DNA from: CAWHPS01 sp963831235 | GTDB lineage: Bacteria > Fibrobacterota > OXYB2-FULL-49-7 > JAEUSG01 | Direction: 5' to 3' | Assembly (NCBI GenBank): GCA_963831235.1 | Contig: CAWHPS010000058.1 | Coordinates: 1 to 54,484 of the forward strand | DNA length: 54,484 nucleotides | Position numbers and translations under genes: made by a program | Notes under the pieces: generated by a model | The model's database searches: none | What the model was told of the DNA's origin: nothing | Seen by the model: the letters and a program-made list of their open reading frames with translations, nothing else | Part shown: one piece after another, positions 1-8,614 of the stretch | Numbering within the stretch: the first letter of the stretch is position 1 | How the letters are laid out: each line of letters begins with the position of its first letter

Positions 1-133
1 TATTTTCAACGTTCCGCGTATATGAGTAGTTAAGGAGTGCAGGGCAATTTCCTATCGAAAAGCACCGAAATTTTTGTGGTTGATAATGTTGATTTTCAAC
101 ACGGAAACCGCGATTAATTATATACGCTGTTAG
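1..133. other. attC-like inverted repeat (possible integron recombination site)
   Basis: The octamer GCGTATAT at 18-25 recurs inverted as ATATACGC at about 120-127, and the right arm ends in GTTAGAC, which fits the GTTRRRY core of integron attC sites. The left arm carries AACGTT close to its outer end, consistent with the complementary RYYYAAC-type box. The roughly 110-bp imperfect palindrome sits directly after the stop of the minus-strand methyltransferase gene, the usual place of attC relative to a cassette gene. No integrase is in the window and I could not fold the bottom strand, so the call is tentative. Confidence 0.35.
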
Positions 134-1277
134 ACGTGGTTTTTATTTTCTTTTTTAAAATCTAATTTATAAAATTCAAACCCTTCGCTTTTGTACGATT
201 CTTGCTCTAAAATACCTAAGCTTTTTCCCTCTAAAACTAGTCGTTGGCGAGGAACTACATATTCTACAATGTGTTCTCCTTTGTCAATTCCTATATATTG
301 TCTTTTCATTTTATGGGCTACAGCAATAGTTGTTCCTGTTCCTACATATGAATCTAAAAACTAAATCATTCTCATTTGTTGCTATTTCTAAAATTCGCTT
401 TATCAGTTTTTCTGGTTTAGGAGTGTCGAAAACATCTTTTTCAGGAAATAATTTAATTAAATGTTTTTTCGCCTCTTTATTAGTTCCAACATCATTACCA
501 AGCCAAAGTGTCTCGGGTGTTATTTTAATTTCAGATTCTGATAAATACTTTTTTAGTCTTGGAACACCATTACCGCCATTTCCAAACCAAACCCTATCAT
601 CTTTGATGAGGGCATTCATTTTATCTTTATTATAAACCCAACATCTTCCTTTGGGTGGGTTATGAATTTTACCGGATGGGCCAACTATTTCATAAAATTG
701 CGATTTTACAGCGTGTCCTGCTTGCACATTTAATGAAACAGATTGCCAAGCACCACGTTTGTCATTATCAGGGTTTTTATATCTCGCAAGTTGCTCCCCA
801 TTTCCATTTAGTTTGTTTATGGATTTAGAAAATTCTGATTTATTCTTAGCATACACAAGTATATACTCGTGGTTGTTAGAAAAAATCTTTCTATTTTCTC
901 TTGTTGTTCTTTGTTGCCAAATTATAGTAGTAACAAAATTATTCCTCTCAAAGATTTCATCCGCTGCAACCTTAAGATAATGTACTTCTGAATCATCAAT
1001 AGATATCCAAATGCTTCCATCTGATGTTAATAGTGGTTTAAGCTTTCTGAGCCTTTTTTTCTAATTTCTACTATCCATTCTTCGTGTACGGAATCGTCAT
1101 AATGAGTATAATTCTCGCCATTATTATAAGGAGGGTCAATATAGATGCATTTAACTTTTCCACTATAGTTTTGGGATAGCAAGTCTATACATCAAGGTTT
1201 TCACCTTGAATTATTTTCCTTGTTTTGTTATCACCTGATGGTGAAGAATACTTTTTTATAAATTTTAGTTTCATCAT
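130..1277 (-). pseudogene. Adenine/cytosine-N4 DNA methyltransferase (Mod/DpnA-like), frameshifted
   Basis: Modifies DNA bases by transfer from S-adenosylmethionine. Pieced together from three frames, the protein is about 380 residues: an N-terminal catalytic motif DPPYNNGENY, then DGSIWISIDDSE, a central target-recognition-like region (GRCWVYNKDKMNALI, DRVWFGNGG), and a C-terminal AdoMet-binding motif DSYVGTGTT. This order (catalytic motif before the AdoMet motif) is that of beta-class enzymes such as type III Mod subunits and DpnA. Reading-frame slips lie near 362, 1050 and 1185. The ATG at 1277 overlaps the TGA of the upstream D12-type methyltransferase (ATGATGA), so the two are translationally coupled. 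The length is short for type III Mod, so a DpnII-like second methylase is more likely. Broken as given; sequencing error is possible. Confidence 0.75.
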
Positions 1278-2630
1278 CTGTTCCGACAAATTATTAAGAC
1301 CTCTGCGGAATCTTCCGCATCTAAATGTAAGCCTGATCTATTCAATTTACTGTGTGAAAACTTACCAATTGAACGAATTTCTACAAAATCAAAGTAGAGC
1401 TTAGCCATTTCTTCTAATAAATCAATTTCTACAACTCTGGGATGGGAACCTTTTGATTTATCATATGGAGAATATGAGAGTATTAGAATTCTATCTTTTT
1501 CGGCAACAAGTTTAAAAGCTCTTCAAACGCTTTTGGTGCTTTAGACCTAATGCAAAAATCAGATTGTTCTCTTTGTTCACGGTAAAGACCTCTGCTAAGT
1601 CTTTCTCTGCCTCCAATTTTGGTTTTGGAAATTGTCGGAAAGTCTCTTAAACTTAAAGTTTCCAAACCGTGATAGAATCTACTGTAATGGTCTCTTGTAT
1701 AAGGCGGGTCGGCATAAACAACACGGACATCATCGCTAAGATTGATTAATGCTTCCTTATAGTCCGCTTTCAATACTTGATGTTCTTTTGCAGTAAAATG
1801 ATTAGATGAATATTTATTTAGCCAATGTTTGTATATGTTTAAAACGTCAGATTTCTGTCTTTTCGTAACTGTTTTACTATTCCTTTTTTGGGTTGGCCAT
1901 TTTTATTTCTTGGTCTTATTGGTTGTGCGAACTGTTTACCAACAGTATTTACTATATCGCTTGCCGTGCTTAGAAGAGCTGCAAGTAAGAAGCTTTGTTG
2001 TTCAACATCTACTTTCTCAATTTCAGTTATTATAGCATCTAAGATTACTGCTTGATTGTAAGAAAAATAAACACCGCCGAAATACTTCGCAGCAATAAAA
2101 GAATTATCGTCAAAGTGTTTTAAGTCTTTCTCGACTTTATTAAATGCTTCCTTTAGTTCAGGTTGTAAATGGTTGTTTCCATCTTTTGATAAGTAAGAGT
2201 ATAGAGAAGCGTTCTCTAAAAAATGACAAACTATTTCTAAGTTTGTACTTAACTCACCATTAATTATTGAATCTTCTAACATAATCAATGGTTGAAACGC
2301 CTTTTGGTATTCAGGTATAAACCTGGAAATATCTAACCTTTCGGCAAATGAAGAAGCCAAATAAATTTCTGATGGAAACAAAAGTGCTGAGCAGATAATA
2401 TTAGAGTAGTTTTGAATGTCAACTGAAACTACTTTCCTTTCCGACGAGAAGAATTGACTAACGGAGCCAGTCCCTGAAAACAAATCGCAAATCCCGTCTC
2501 TGGCAGGGTCTAATTCATCAACTACCTGCTTAATAAATTTAAGAACTCTTAGTTTGCTACCCAAATAGTGTATAGTCCTAAACGATTCAGGCTTACTTAA
2601 GGTTATGTTTTTATTTTCTAATACTATCAT
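1274..2630 (-). CDS. D12-class (Dam/DpnM-like) adenine DNA methyltransferase, one frameshift
   Basis: An N6-adenine DNA methyltransferase of the alpha/D12 class. The N-terminus has HYLGSKLR, the usual start of this class, followed by the AdoMet motif LFSGTGSVSQFF and DIQNYSN. The catalytic motif ADPPYTRDHYS comes about 270 residues later, and a C-terminal ILILSYSPYD segment follows. The reading frame changes near 1,850, between RKDRNLTF and the continuing LNIYKHWLNKY. Joined length is about 450 residues, at the long end for the class. It starts four bases after the stop of the preceding small gene and ends overlapping the next methyltransferase. Two methylases of different classes side by side is the DpnII-type arrangement; the matching nuclease is not identified here. 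Confidence 0.8.
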
Positions 2631-2634
2631 TTTA

Positions 2635-2946
2635 TTATATCTGTAATAAATACCTGTTAAAGACGGATTGCCTTATTATGTTCGATATTTGGCTTATTGT
2701 TTTTGTAATTCTTTTCATTCTATCACCTCTACCTGTCCAATTTGCTTGTAGCCAATCATTAATTTCTGGATATAAATGTTGGTCAGGCATATAAAGGTGA
2801 TATAAAAACATTCGTGTTGTAACTTTCACAAATACTCCAATAGGTTTACCTTGATTCGGATAAGGTAAGCCACTGGCTGCATCTAATTCAAATCTATAAT
2901 TTTGACTAACAACAGATACGCTAGGCTCTACTTCAATCTCAGACAT
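2635..2946 (-). CDS. Hypothetical protein in the methyltransferase cassette
   Basis: A 103-residue acidic-then-basic protein starting MSEIEVEPSVSVV. No family recognised. It overlaps the end of the upstream ORF by 19 bases and ends four bases before the D12 methyltransferase start, so it belongs to the same transcription unit. It may be the C-terminal half of a single frameshifted gene together with the ORF before it, since the frame upstream of its ATG stays open for several codons. Position next to two methylases makes a nuclease or specificity role possible, but no catalytic motif is visible. Confidence 0.5.
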   Translation of the reverse strand: MSEIEVEPSVSVVSQNYRFELDAASGLPYPNQGKPIGVFVKVTTRMFLYHLYMPDQHLYPEINDWLQANWTGRGDRMKRITKTISQISNIIRQSVFNRYLLQI

Positions 2947-3312
2947 GGATAAGTTGTCATTGTAATGTTTCGAAGAAGTATTCTTTGGCTATTGTCTCCT
3001 GGCGTTGCACCAAAGAAGTTTTGAAAAGTGTCAATATCAAAATTAGCTTGCTTCCATCTATTGCCACTTCGAGGAATTTCGGCAATCAATACCTCACAAT
3101 CAGGGTAAAACTGCCATCCGTCTTGATGTAGAGCTTCAATTTCATCAGCCCCTTCGGCTGGAGCATCAATTTCTATGTCCACTTCTTCATCAGGTCGAAT
3201 TATTCTTGTTCTCCTCACATATTGGTTATCCCGCGCTTTTCTGATAACATCAGGGTTGTCAATTTCTTTTAGAAGTTCATAACATATCCGTCCTTCTTGG
3301 CATCTGAGCTTG
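2928..3312 (-). CDS. Hypothetical protein, 5' end lost at the secA junction
   Basis: An open frame of about 125 residues without a clear start: it continues upstream of the ATG at 3218 through ELLKEIDNPDVIRKA back to where secA-like sequence begins near 3,312. It contains IIRPDEEVDIEIDAP and EIPRSGNRWKQANFD. No family recognised. The missing start and abrupt switch to SecA reading in another frame suggest either a rearrangement or insertion at this point. Same strand and operon as the methyltransferases. Confidence 0.45.
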
Positions 3313-6300
3313 TCTTACATTGGCCTGCTGACCCGGAAGATGTCCTTTAGCCAGAAATGAGTCAATTTCTTTATTGGATTTCTGAACCATGTTTTTGAAT
3401 AGTTCAAATGATTCAAATTTATATATCAGCAAGGGATCTTTTTGCTCGTAAGTGGCATTTTCTGAACCGATTGTTTCAGATCATCGAGTTCCCGTAAATG
3501 TTCTTTCCAGGCATTGTCAATATGGCTGAGGGTAACGCCCTTTTCAATGGCAAGAATTACTTCCTGTCCATTATTTTCATAAGCCCGCTTAAGATTGGCC
3601 ACTACCTGCATTTTCGTGCCCGTCAGTAATGGGTATGGCAATGTTTTCATATTGTGAGTTGCCTTCATAAACCTCCCTGATTACAGGCATCGCTTTTTCC
3701 CTGATTTGATCATTCTTGCGACTATAGGCTTCATACACTTTTTCAAAAAACCTGATTGGTCGCCTCATCTTTGTTCAAACCAAGAAAGTCTTTTTCAGAA
3801 ACCGGGGAATCTATAGCAAACACCTTCAGTATTTCCAAGTGAGCCTTCAAGTTGCGCGACTCTTGATGATCTATTGCAATTTGCTCGATGGCATCGTACA
3901 TCATGTTCGAACATCAATCGAAAGCCGCTCGCCGAAAAGTGTATGCTTCTGTTTCTTATAAATCACTTCGCGCTGGGCATTCATTACGTCGTCGTATTCG
4001 AGCAAACGCTTACGAATCCGAAGTTGTTTTCCTCCACTTTTTTCTGAGCACGCTCGATGGATTTGGTGATCATGGAGTGCTGGATAACCTCGCCTTCCTT
4101 GATTCCCATCCGGTCCATGATCTTGGCAATTCTTTCGGATCCGAACATTCGCATCAGGTCATCCTCAAGCGAAACAAAAAACTGTGAGCTTCCGGGGTAC
4201 CCTGACGGCCAGAACGTCCACGAAGCTGCTCTGTCGAACACGCCTGGATTCATGCCTTTCGGTACCTAAGATAGCTAAGCCACCGGTTTTTACCATCCGC
4301 GGACCAAGCTTTATGTCAGTACCTCGACCTGCCATGTTTGTCGCGATGGTTACCGTTCATGCTTACCTGCTTCTTCAACAATATCTGGCTTCTCTCTGGT
4401 GAAGTTTCGCATTCAACACATTATGCTTTGATGCCTTTGACGTTTAAGCATTCTGCTTAATAATTCGGATGTTTCGACTGAAGTTGTTCCGACTAGAACA
4501 GGACATTCATTTTTAATCAGCATCTCATTCGTCAATAACCGCATTATATTTTTCGCGTTTGGTTTTGTATACTAAATCTTTCTGTCATCTCTGGTACTTG
4601 TCTTATTGGTTGGAACGACCACACATCTAGTTTATAGATATTCCAAAACTCACCGGCTTCAGTTTCGGCAGTACCGGTCATACCTGCAAGCTTTTTGTAC
4701 ATTCTAAATAATTTTGAGGCGTGATTGTGGCGAATGTTTGTGTAGCCGCTTCCACTTTTACATTTTCCTTTGCTTCGATGGCCCGATGTGCAGACCGTCG
4801 GAATATCTTCGGCCTTCCATGATACGGCCTGTTTGTTCATCAACGATTTTTACTTTATTCTCAATAACTACATATTCCACATCCATTTCGAACATGGCGT
4901 AGGCCTTTAATAAGTTGATTGATAGTGTGTACTTTTTCAGATTTTATTGAATAATCAATAGTAGTTTATCTTTTCTTCACCAACTTCTGAGTTTCACTTA
5001 AACCTGCATCCCTGTCTATTTCGGCAAGTTCTGCACCTATATCGGGCAATACAAAAAATTAGGAATCATCGGCATCAGCGGTGATGAGGTCGATCCCTTT
5101 TTCTGTCATATCAACTGGAATTTGTTTTCTCTTCAATCACAAAATAAAGTTCATTTGTTATTCAGGTGCATCCGTCTTCGACTTGTTCCTGCCAGATAGA
5201 TAGTTCTCTGTTTTCTGCATCAGGCTCTTCATGCCTTGTTCACTCAGGATACTTGATCATGGCTTTGTTCTTTGGCAGACCTTTAAAGCTCCTAAGAACA
5301 GCTCTCCGCCTTTTTTTCGTATTCGGGATCTGATCTTTCGGAGATTAATTTTTTAGCTTCAGCGAGCAATTGTTGTGACCAGATTTTCGTTGTTCATTGA
5401 CTAAGTTTACTGACACTTGGCTTAAGTTGATCCAAACCCATGGTTATCACCCTTTGGAACGTGGGCCCGGAAATAATTAAAGGTGTTCGGGCATCATCGA
5501 TTAAAACAGAGTCAACCTCATCGACAATGGCATAATTATGTTTCCGTTGTACCAGTTCATCCGGGAAATAGCGTCATGTTATCCCGCAGGTAATCAAAAC
5601 CAAATTCATTATTGGTGCCATAAGTAATATCGGCCAGATAAGCATTTCGCCTTCCTGGGAATTGGGCTGGTGTTTATCAATGCAATCGACTGATAAACCA
5701 TGAAACTGGTAAAGCGTTCCCATCCATTCCGAGTCGCGCTTGGCGAGATAATCGTTAACAGTAACCATATGTACCCCTGTCCGGTAAGGCATTTAGAAAG
5801 ACGGGTAATGTAGCTACTAGTGTTTTCCCTTCCCGGTCCGATTTCTGCGATTTTTCCCTGATGCAGTACGACTCCGCCCATTAGCTGCACATCGTAGTGC
5901 ACCATGTCCCACGGGATCAGGTTACCACCGGCTATCCATTTATTGCTATATTGCGCTTTATCACCAACAATGTTGATGTGATCACTTTTTGCCGCCAGTT
6001 CCCTGTCGGAATCATTTGCAGTTACTTCGATTATTTTGTTTTCACTAAAACGCTTTGCAGTTTCTTTGACAACTGAAAATGCCTCGGGAAGAATAACATT
6101 GAGGATTTCCTGGGTTTTGTCGTAAATCTGTTTTTCAAGATCGTCAACTTTTTTCCAGTTTTTTTCTTTCTCCTCCACATCCATATCAGGGTTGTCGTTT
6201 ACGCTCACCCTGATTTCCTCAGCCAGCTTTTCGTCATCAGCTATGTAAGCGGCAATCTTTTCTTTGAATTCAACTGTTTTGGCTCTTAACTCATCATTGC

Positions 6301-6412
6301 TTAAATTCTTAATAACCTCATACGCTTCAAGTACTTTTTGCTGCACAGGTTTAATTGCTTTTATATCTCTGTCTGATTTACTTCCAAGAAGTTTCTCAAG
6401 AAATTTTACCAT
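3312..6412 (-). pseudogene. secA: SecA preprotein translocase ATPase, heavily frameshifted and 3'-truncated
   Basis: The motor ATPase that drives secretory proteins through SecYEG. Recognisable pieces lie in order but in shifting frames: N-terminus MVKFLEKLLGSKSDRD (start at 6412, chosen by the family's usual beginning), QLMGGVVLHQGKIAE and GKTLVATLPVFLNA (Walker A), MVTVNDYLAKRDSEW, YKKLAGMTGTAETEAGEF near 4,650, GSSQFFVSLEDDLMRMFG and HSMITKSIERAQKKVEENN near 4,050, and the helical scaffold SHIDNAWKEHLRELDDL near 3,500. The long acidic insert EEKEKNWKKVDDLEKQ is typical of Bacteroidota SecA. The C-terminal zinc-binding tail is absent; the reading stops near QAQMPRRTDM. With a slip every few hundred bases it cannot be translated as given. 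A cell needs SecA, so either this is low-quality sequence or another copy exists. Confidence 0.9.
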
Positions 6413-6718
6413 TGTATAAAAATCTTTGAAATCTATTTCTAATTCATCACAGCCCGAACCGCTATCAATAACGTACCTGTTCCCGGAAATTGTCAAATGT
6501 GACATTTGGTCATGAACAGGAGGGCAAAATTAAGCTAAACTGAATAAACTTATTTAATGGGGTACAGAATAAATTGGAGCACAAGGAATGAAGGTGTTGG
6601 CACCAAGAAGAAGAAAGTGGCAGGGGCAGGGGCAGCAGCAGTTGGCAATTCTTTCGAAAAATCTATTAGGTTAAAAAAAGCCGGTCAATATGTATATTTT
6701 TCTCTTTCAAACCATTTT

Positions 6719-6777
6719 CACCGATGCAAACGAGTTGGTAGCTGCTACCAGGTTAATTGCACCGATGCAAACGGGTT
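6719..6777 (+). repeat. Short direct repeat around a hairpin
   Basis: CACCGATGCAAACGAGTT at 6719-6736 recurs with one mismatch at 6760-6777 (41-base period). Between them TGGTAGCTGCTACCA (6736-6750) forms a six-base-pair stem with a CTG loop. Function unknown; could be a regulatory site upstream of secA or a repeat remnant. Confidence 0.5.
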
Positions 6778-6889
6778 AGTAGTAATCTTTATCATTAAAA
6801 CAATGAACGCAAACGAAAAACCATAACAGAAATTTCAGTGGCTAATTTACAAGATTTTATACCCCGTTGTCAAAAAAATTTTCTTTGTA

Positions 6890-6921
6890 AAAATTATTTT
6901 TACTTTTGGGAGATGCGAGAT
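6890..6921 (+). repeat. 32-bp dispersed direct repeat, copy 1
   Basis: A 32-base sequence ending TTTTGGGAGATGCGAGAT recurs at 7793-7824 with one difference (GGGA to GGGG). The two copies flank the broken lipoprotein gene, as would be left by a duplication or by insertion of that gene. Confidence 0.6.
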
Positions 6922-7049
6922 AGCAAGGCACAAGACAACAAAAAAGACATGGCACGCGCACAATACTTGCGCAGGTGGAAAATCACATTGGAAAACAAGT
7001 AATAAATACCGCATGGGATTATATAGAAAAATAATAAAAACATCTCGTT

Positions 7050-7631
7050 ATGACACATGAAAGATTTTTCTTATTTCTTATAATATGCTGTATTGGAATA
7101 GTTGCGTGCATTAATAAACATAATAATGAAATTGAAATTCAAGAAATTAAAGTTTCATTTATCAAAGGTTCCCTGGAACGAAGCTATCGGATGGATTGTT
7201 CGAATTTTCCTGATAGCTTAGGCGTGATGCATTCGAGGGTAAAAGACAATTCAATAGTTGACAAACAAATTCTACATGAAATAAATCGGGAAATCTCTGA
7301 ATTAAAAAAATTCAAATCAAAATCCAATTGATAAATACCAATAAAATGCTTAATCATTGCTAATGAAGGCAAAATTAACACTCTATGCCTAGGAGATATA
7401 AATGGGATTGTCTATAATGGTGAAATTGTTGAACCTAACTTATACTTAAGTTACTTAATTAAACGAAATTGCGGTTTTTATAATTACTTTCCCTATAAAT
7501 TCCTTCCACTCTTTCCAGAACTGAAGGATTCTTTAAGATTGAAATCTGTTAATAAAACATTAAAAAGTAAGTTGCTTGAACCAATAGAGGATGGTTTTTC
7601 AGATACAAACAATGTTGAGATAAAATTTTGA
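7050..7631 (+). pseudogene. Small lipoprotein, frameshifted
   Basis: Starts with a lipoprotein signal: a hydrophobic stretch FLFLIICCIGIVAC with Cys after IGIVA, a good lipobox, so it would be anchored to a membrane on the outer side. The first frame stops near 7,331 at KKFKSKSN, and reading continues in another frame as KCLIIANEGKINTLCLGDING and ends NNVEIKF at 7631, giving about 190 residues. No family recognised. The flanking 32-bp repeats and the frame slip match the poor condition of the neighbouring genes. Confidence 0.5.
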
Positions 7632-7792
7632 ATTCAAATAGACGATAACCATACTGGCGCGAGTTTGAAGCAAGGCTCATATGTATGGCGACTCGTGCCA
7701 AGAAATCAGTCGCAGGTTTTACCCCACTGGTTCGAGTCTTCTTGCCCGGCCTTGTGTGTAAGCATGACCTGAACCCTTTTTCTAACTTTTTC

Positions 7793-7824
7793 AAAATTAT
7801 TTTTACTTTTGGGGGATGCGAGAT
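7793..7824 (+). repeat. 32-bp dispersed direct repeat, copy 2
   Basis: Second copy of the 32-base repeat at 6890-6921, with a single mismatch. It lies just upstream of the small membrane-protein gene. Confidence 0.6.
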
Positions 7825-7902
7825 GAGAGGAAAAAATGATATTGAGAATAAGCGCATCTAATCAATTACGGGTAATGTCTTTTCATTTCATGGGAATCTT
7901 TT

Positions 7903-8299
7903 ATGCTTGTAGCCTTATATCTATTGAAATTCAATATAGATTTTGTAGTTGTTTTTGGAGGAATGTATGTTCTTCTAACCTTGCCACTTCTTTATTTGCA
8001 CATTGAATATTACATCGCTAACAAAAAGCAGGAAATTACTATAAAAGATGACGAACTTACTGTCATTACACAGAATGGGAATACCAAAAATTTAAATTCA
8101 CAGAGTTAAGTAAAGTTATCTTATACAAATCTGCTAGTTTAGATAAAGGGGGTATTCAGTTTACTCCTATAGAATCCTATCACTATGCAAGAATAATTAC
8201 TAAATCCAAAAGCAAATTATTGTAACATGCTTGATGTTCCCAAAACTTGAAGAAGTAGTTAACGAGTTGAAAGGAGTTCAGAAAATAAGAAATAGGTGA
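7903..8299 (+). pseudogene. Small membrane protein with PH-like tail, frameshifted
   Basis: The N-terminus is strongly hydrophobic (FVVVFGGMYVLLTLPLLYLHI), followed by a soluble beta-rich part EITIKDDELTVITQNGNT. After a slip near 8,090 it continues ELSKVILYKSASLDKGGIQFTP and, after a second slip near 8,220, ends KLEEVVNELKGVQKIRNR. About 130 residues joined. The layout (membrane helices, then a beta domain with a final helix) resembles small bacterial PH-domain or YcxB-like proteins; that is inference from pattern only. Confidence 0.45.
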
Positions 8300-8614
8300 T
8301 CTTTGTGTATTACATCATGCAACTATCAACAGTGAAATGTGGTTTATGCTTTATTGCGCAGCAACATTTTTTTGGAAGAAATCCTTTAACTTCTCTTAAG
8401 TAATATTAATACCAATAAATCCTCCAACACACTTACCCCCACAACCTACTTCCCGTTTGCAATTTAGAATCGCAACAAATTACCCTTAACAATTCTGTCA
8501 AACCCGATAAAAATCTAAATTTGCCGGGTAATCAGGTTCGTTAAAAAAATTCTCAGATATATGATCAGTTTTTATCAATCATTAACTATAGGTCATTTGT
8601 TATTAAGGGTGGCA
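8300..8614. other. Intergenic stretch, no gene seen
   Basis: AT-rich, with stops in all frames. It presumably holds the promoter of the following secreted protein, but I see no clear sigma site or terminator. Confidence 0.5.

Larger units (their letters stand above)
6413..7049. other. Intergenic stretch without a convincing gene
   Basis: AT-rich region between secA and the lipoprotein gene, divergently flanked. It holds a short direct repeat (6719-6777), a hairpin (6736-6750) and one copy of a 32-bp repeat (6890-6921). The only open frame, on the plus strand at 6557, has a biased composition and no family resemblance. Confidence 0.5.

Noticed and set aside
6557..6826. 89-codon plus-strand frame (MGYRINWSTRN...)
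   Set aside because: Low-complexity Lys/Gly/Ala start, crosses the repeat and hairpin, no family resemblance.
7690..7765. tRNA-like 3' end (GGTTCGAGTC followed by GCCCGGCC)
   Set aside because: The T-stem does not pair and no anticodon or acceptor arm can be built.
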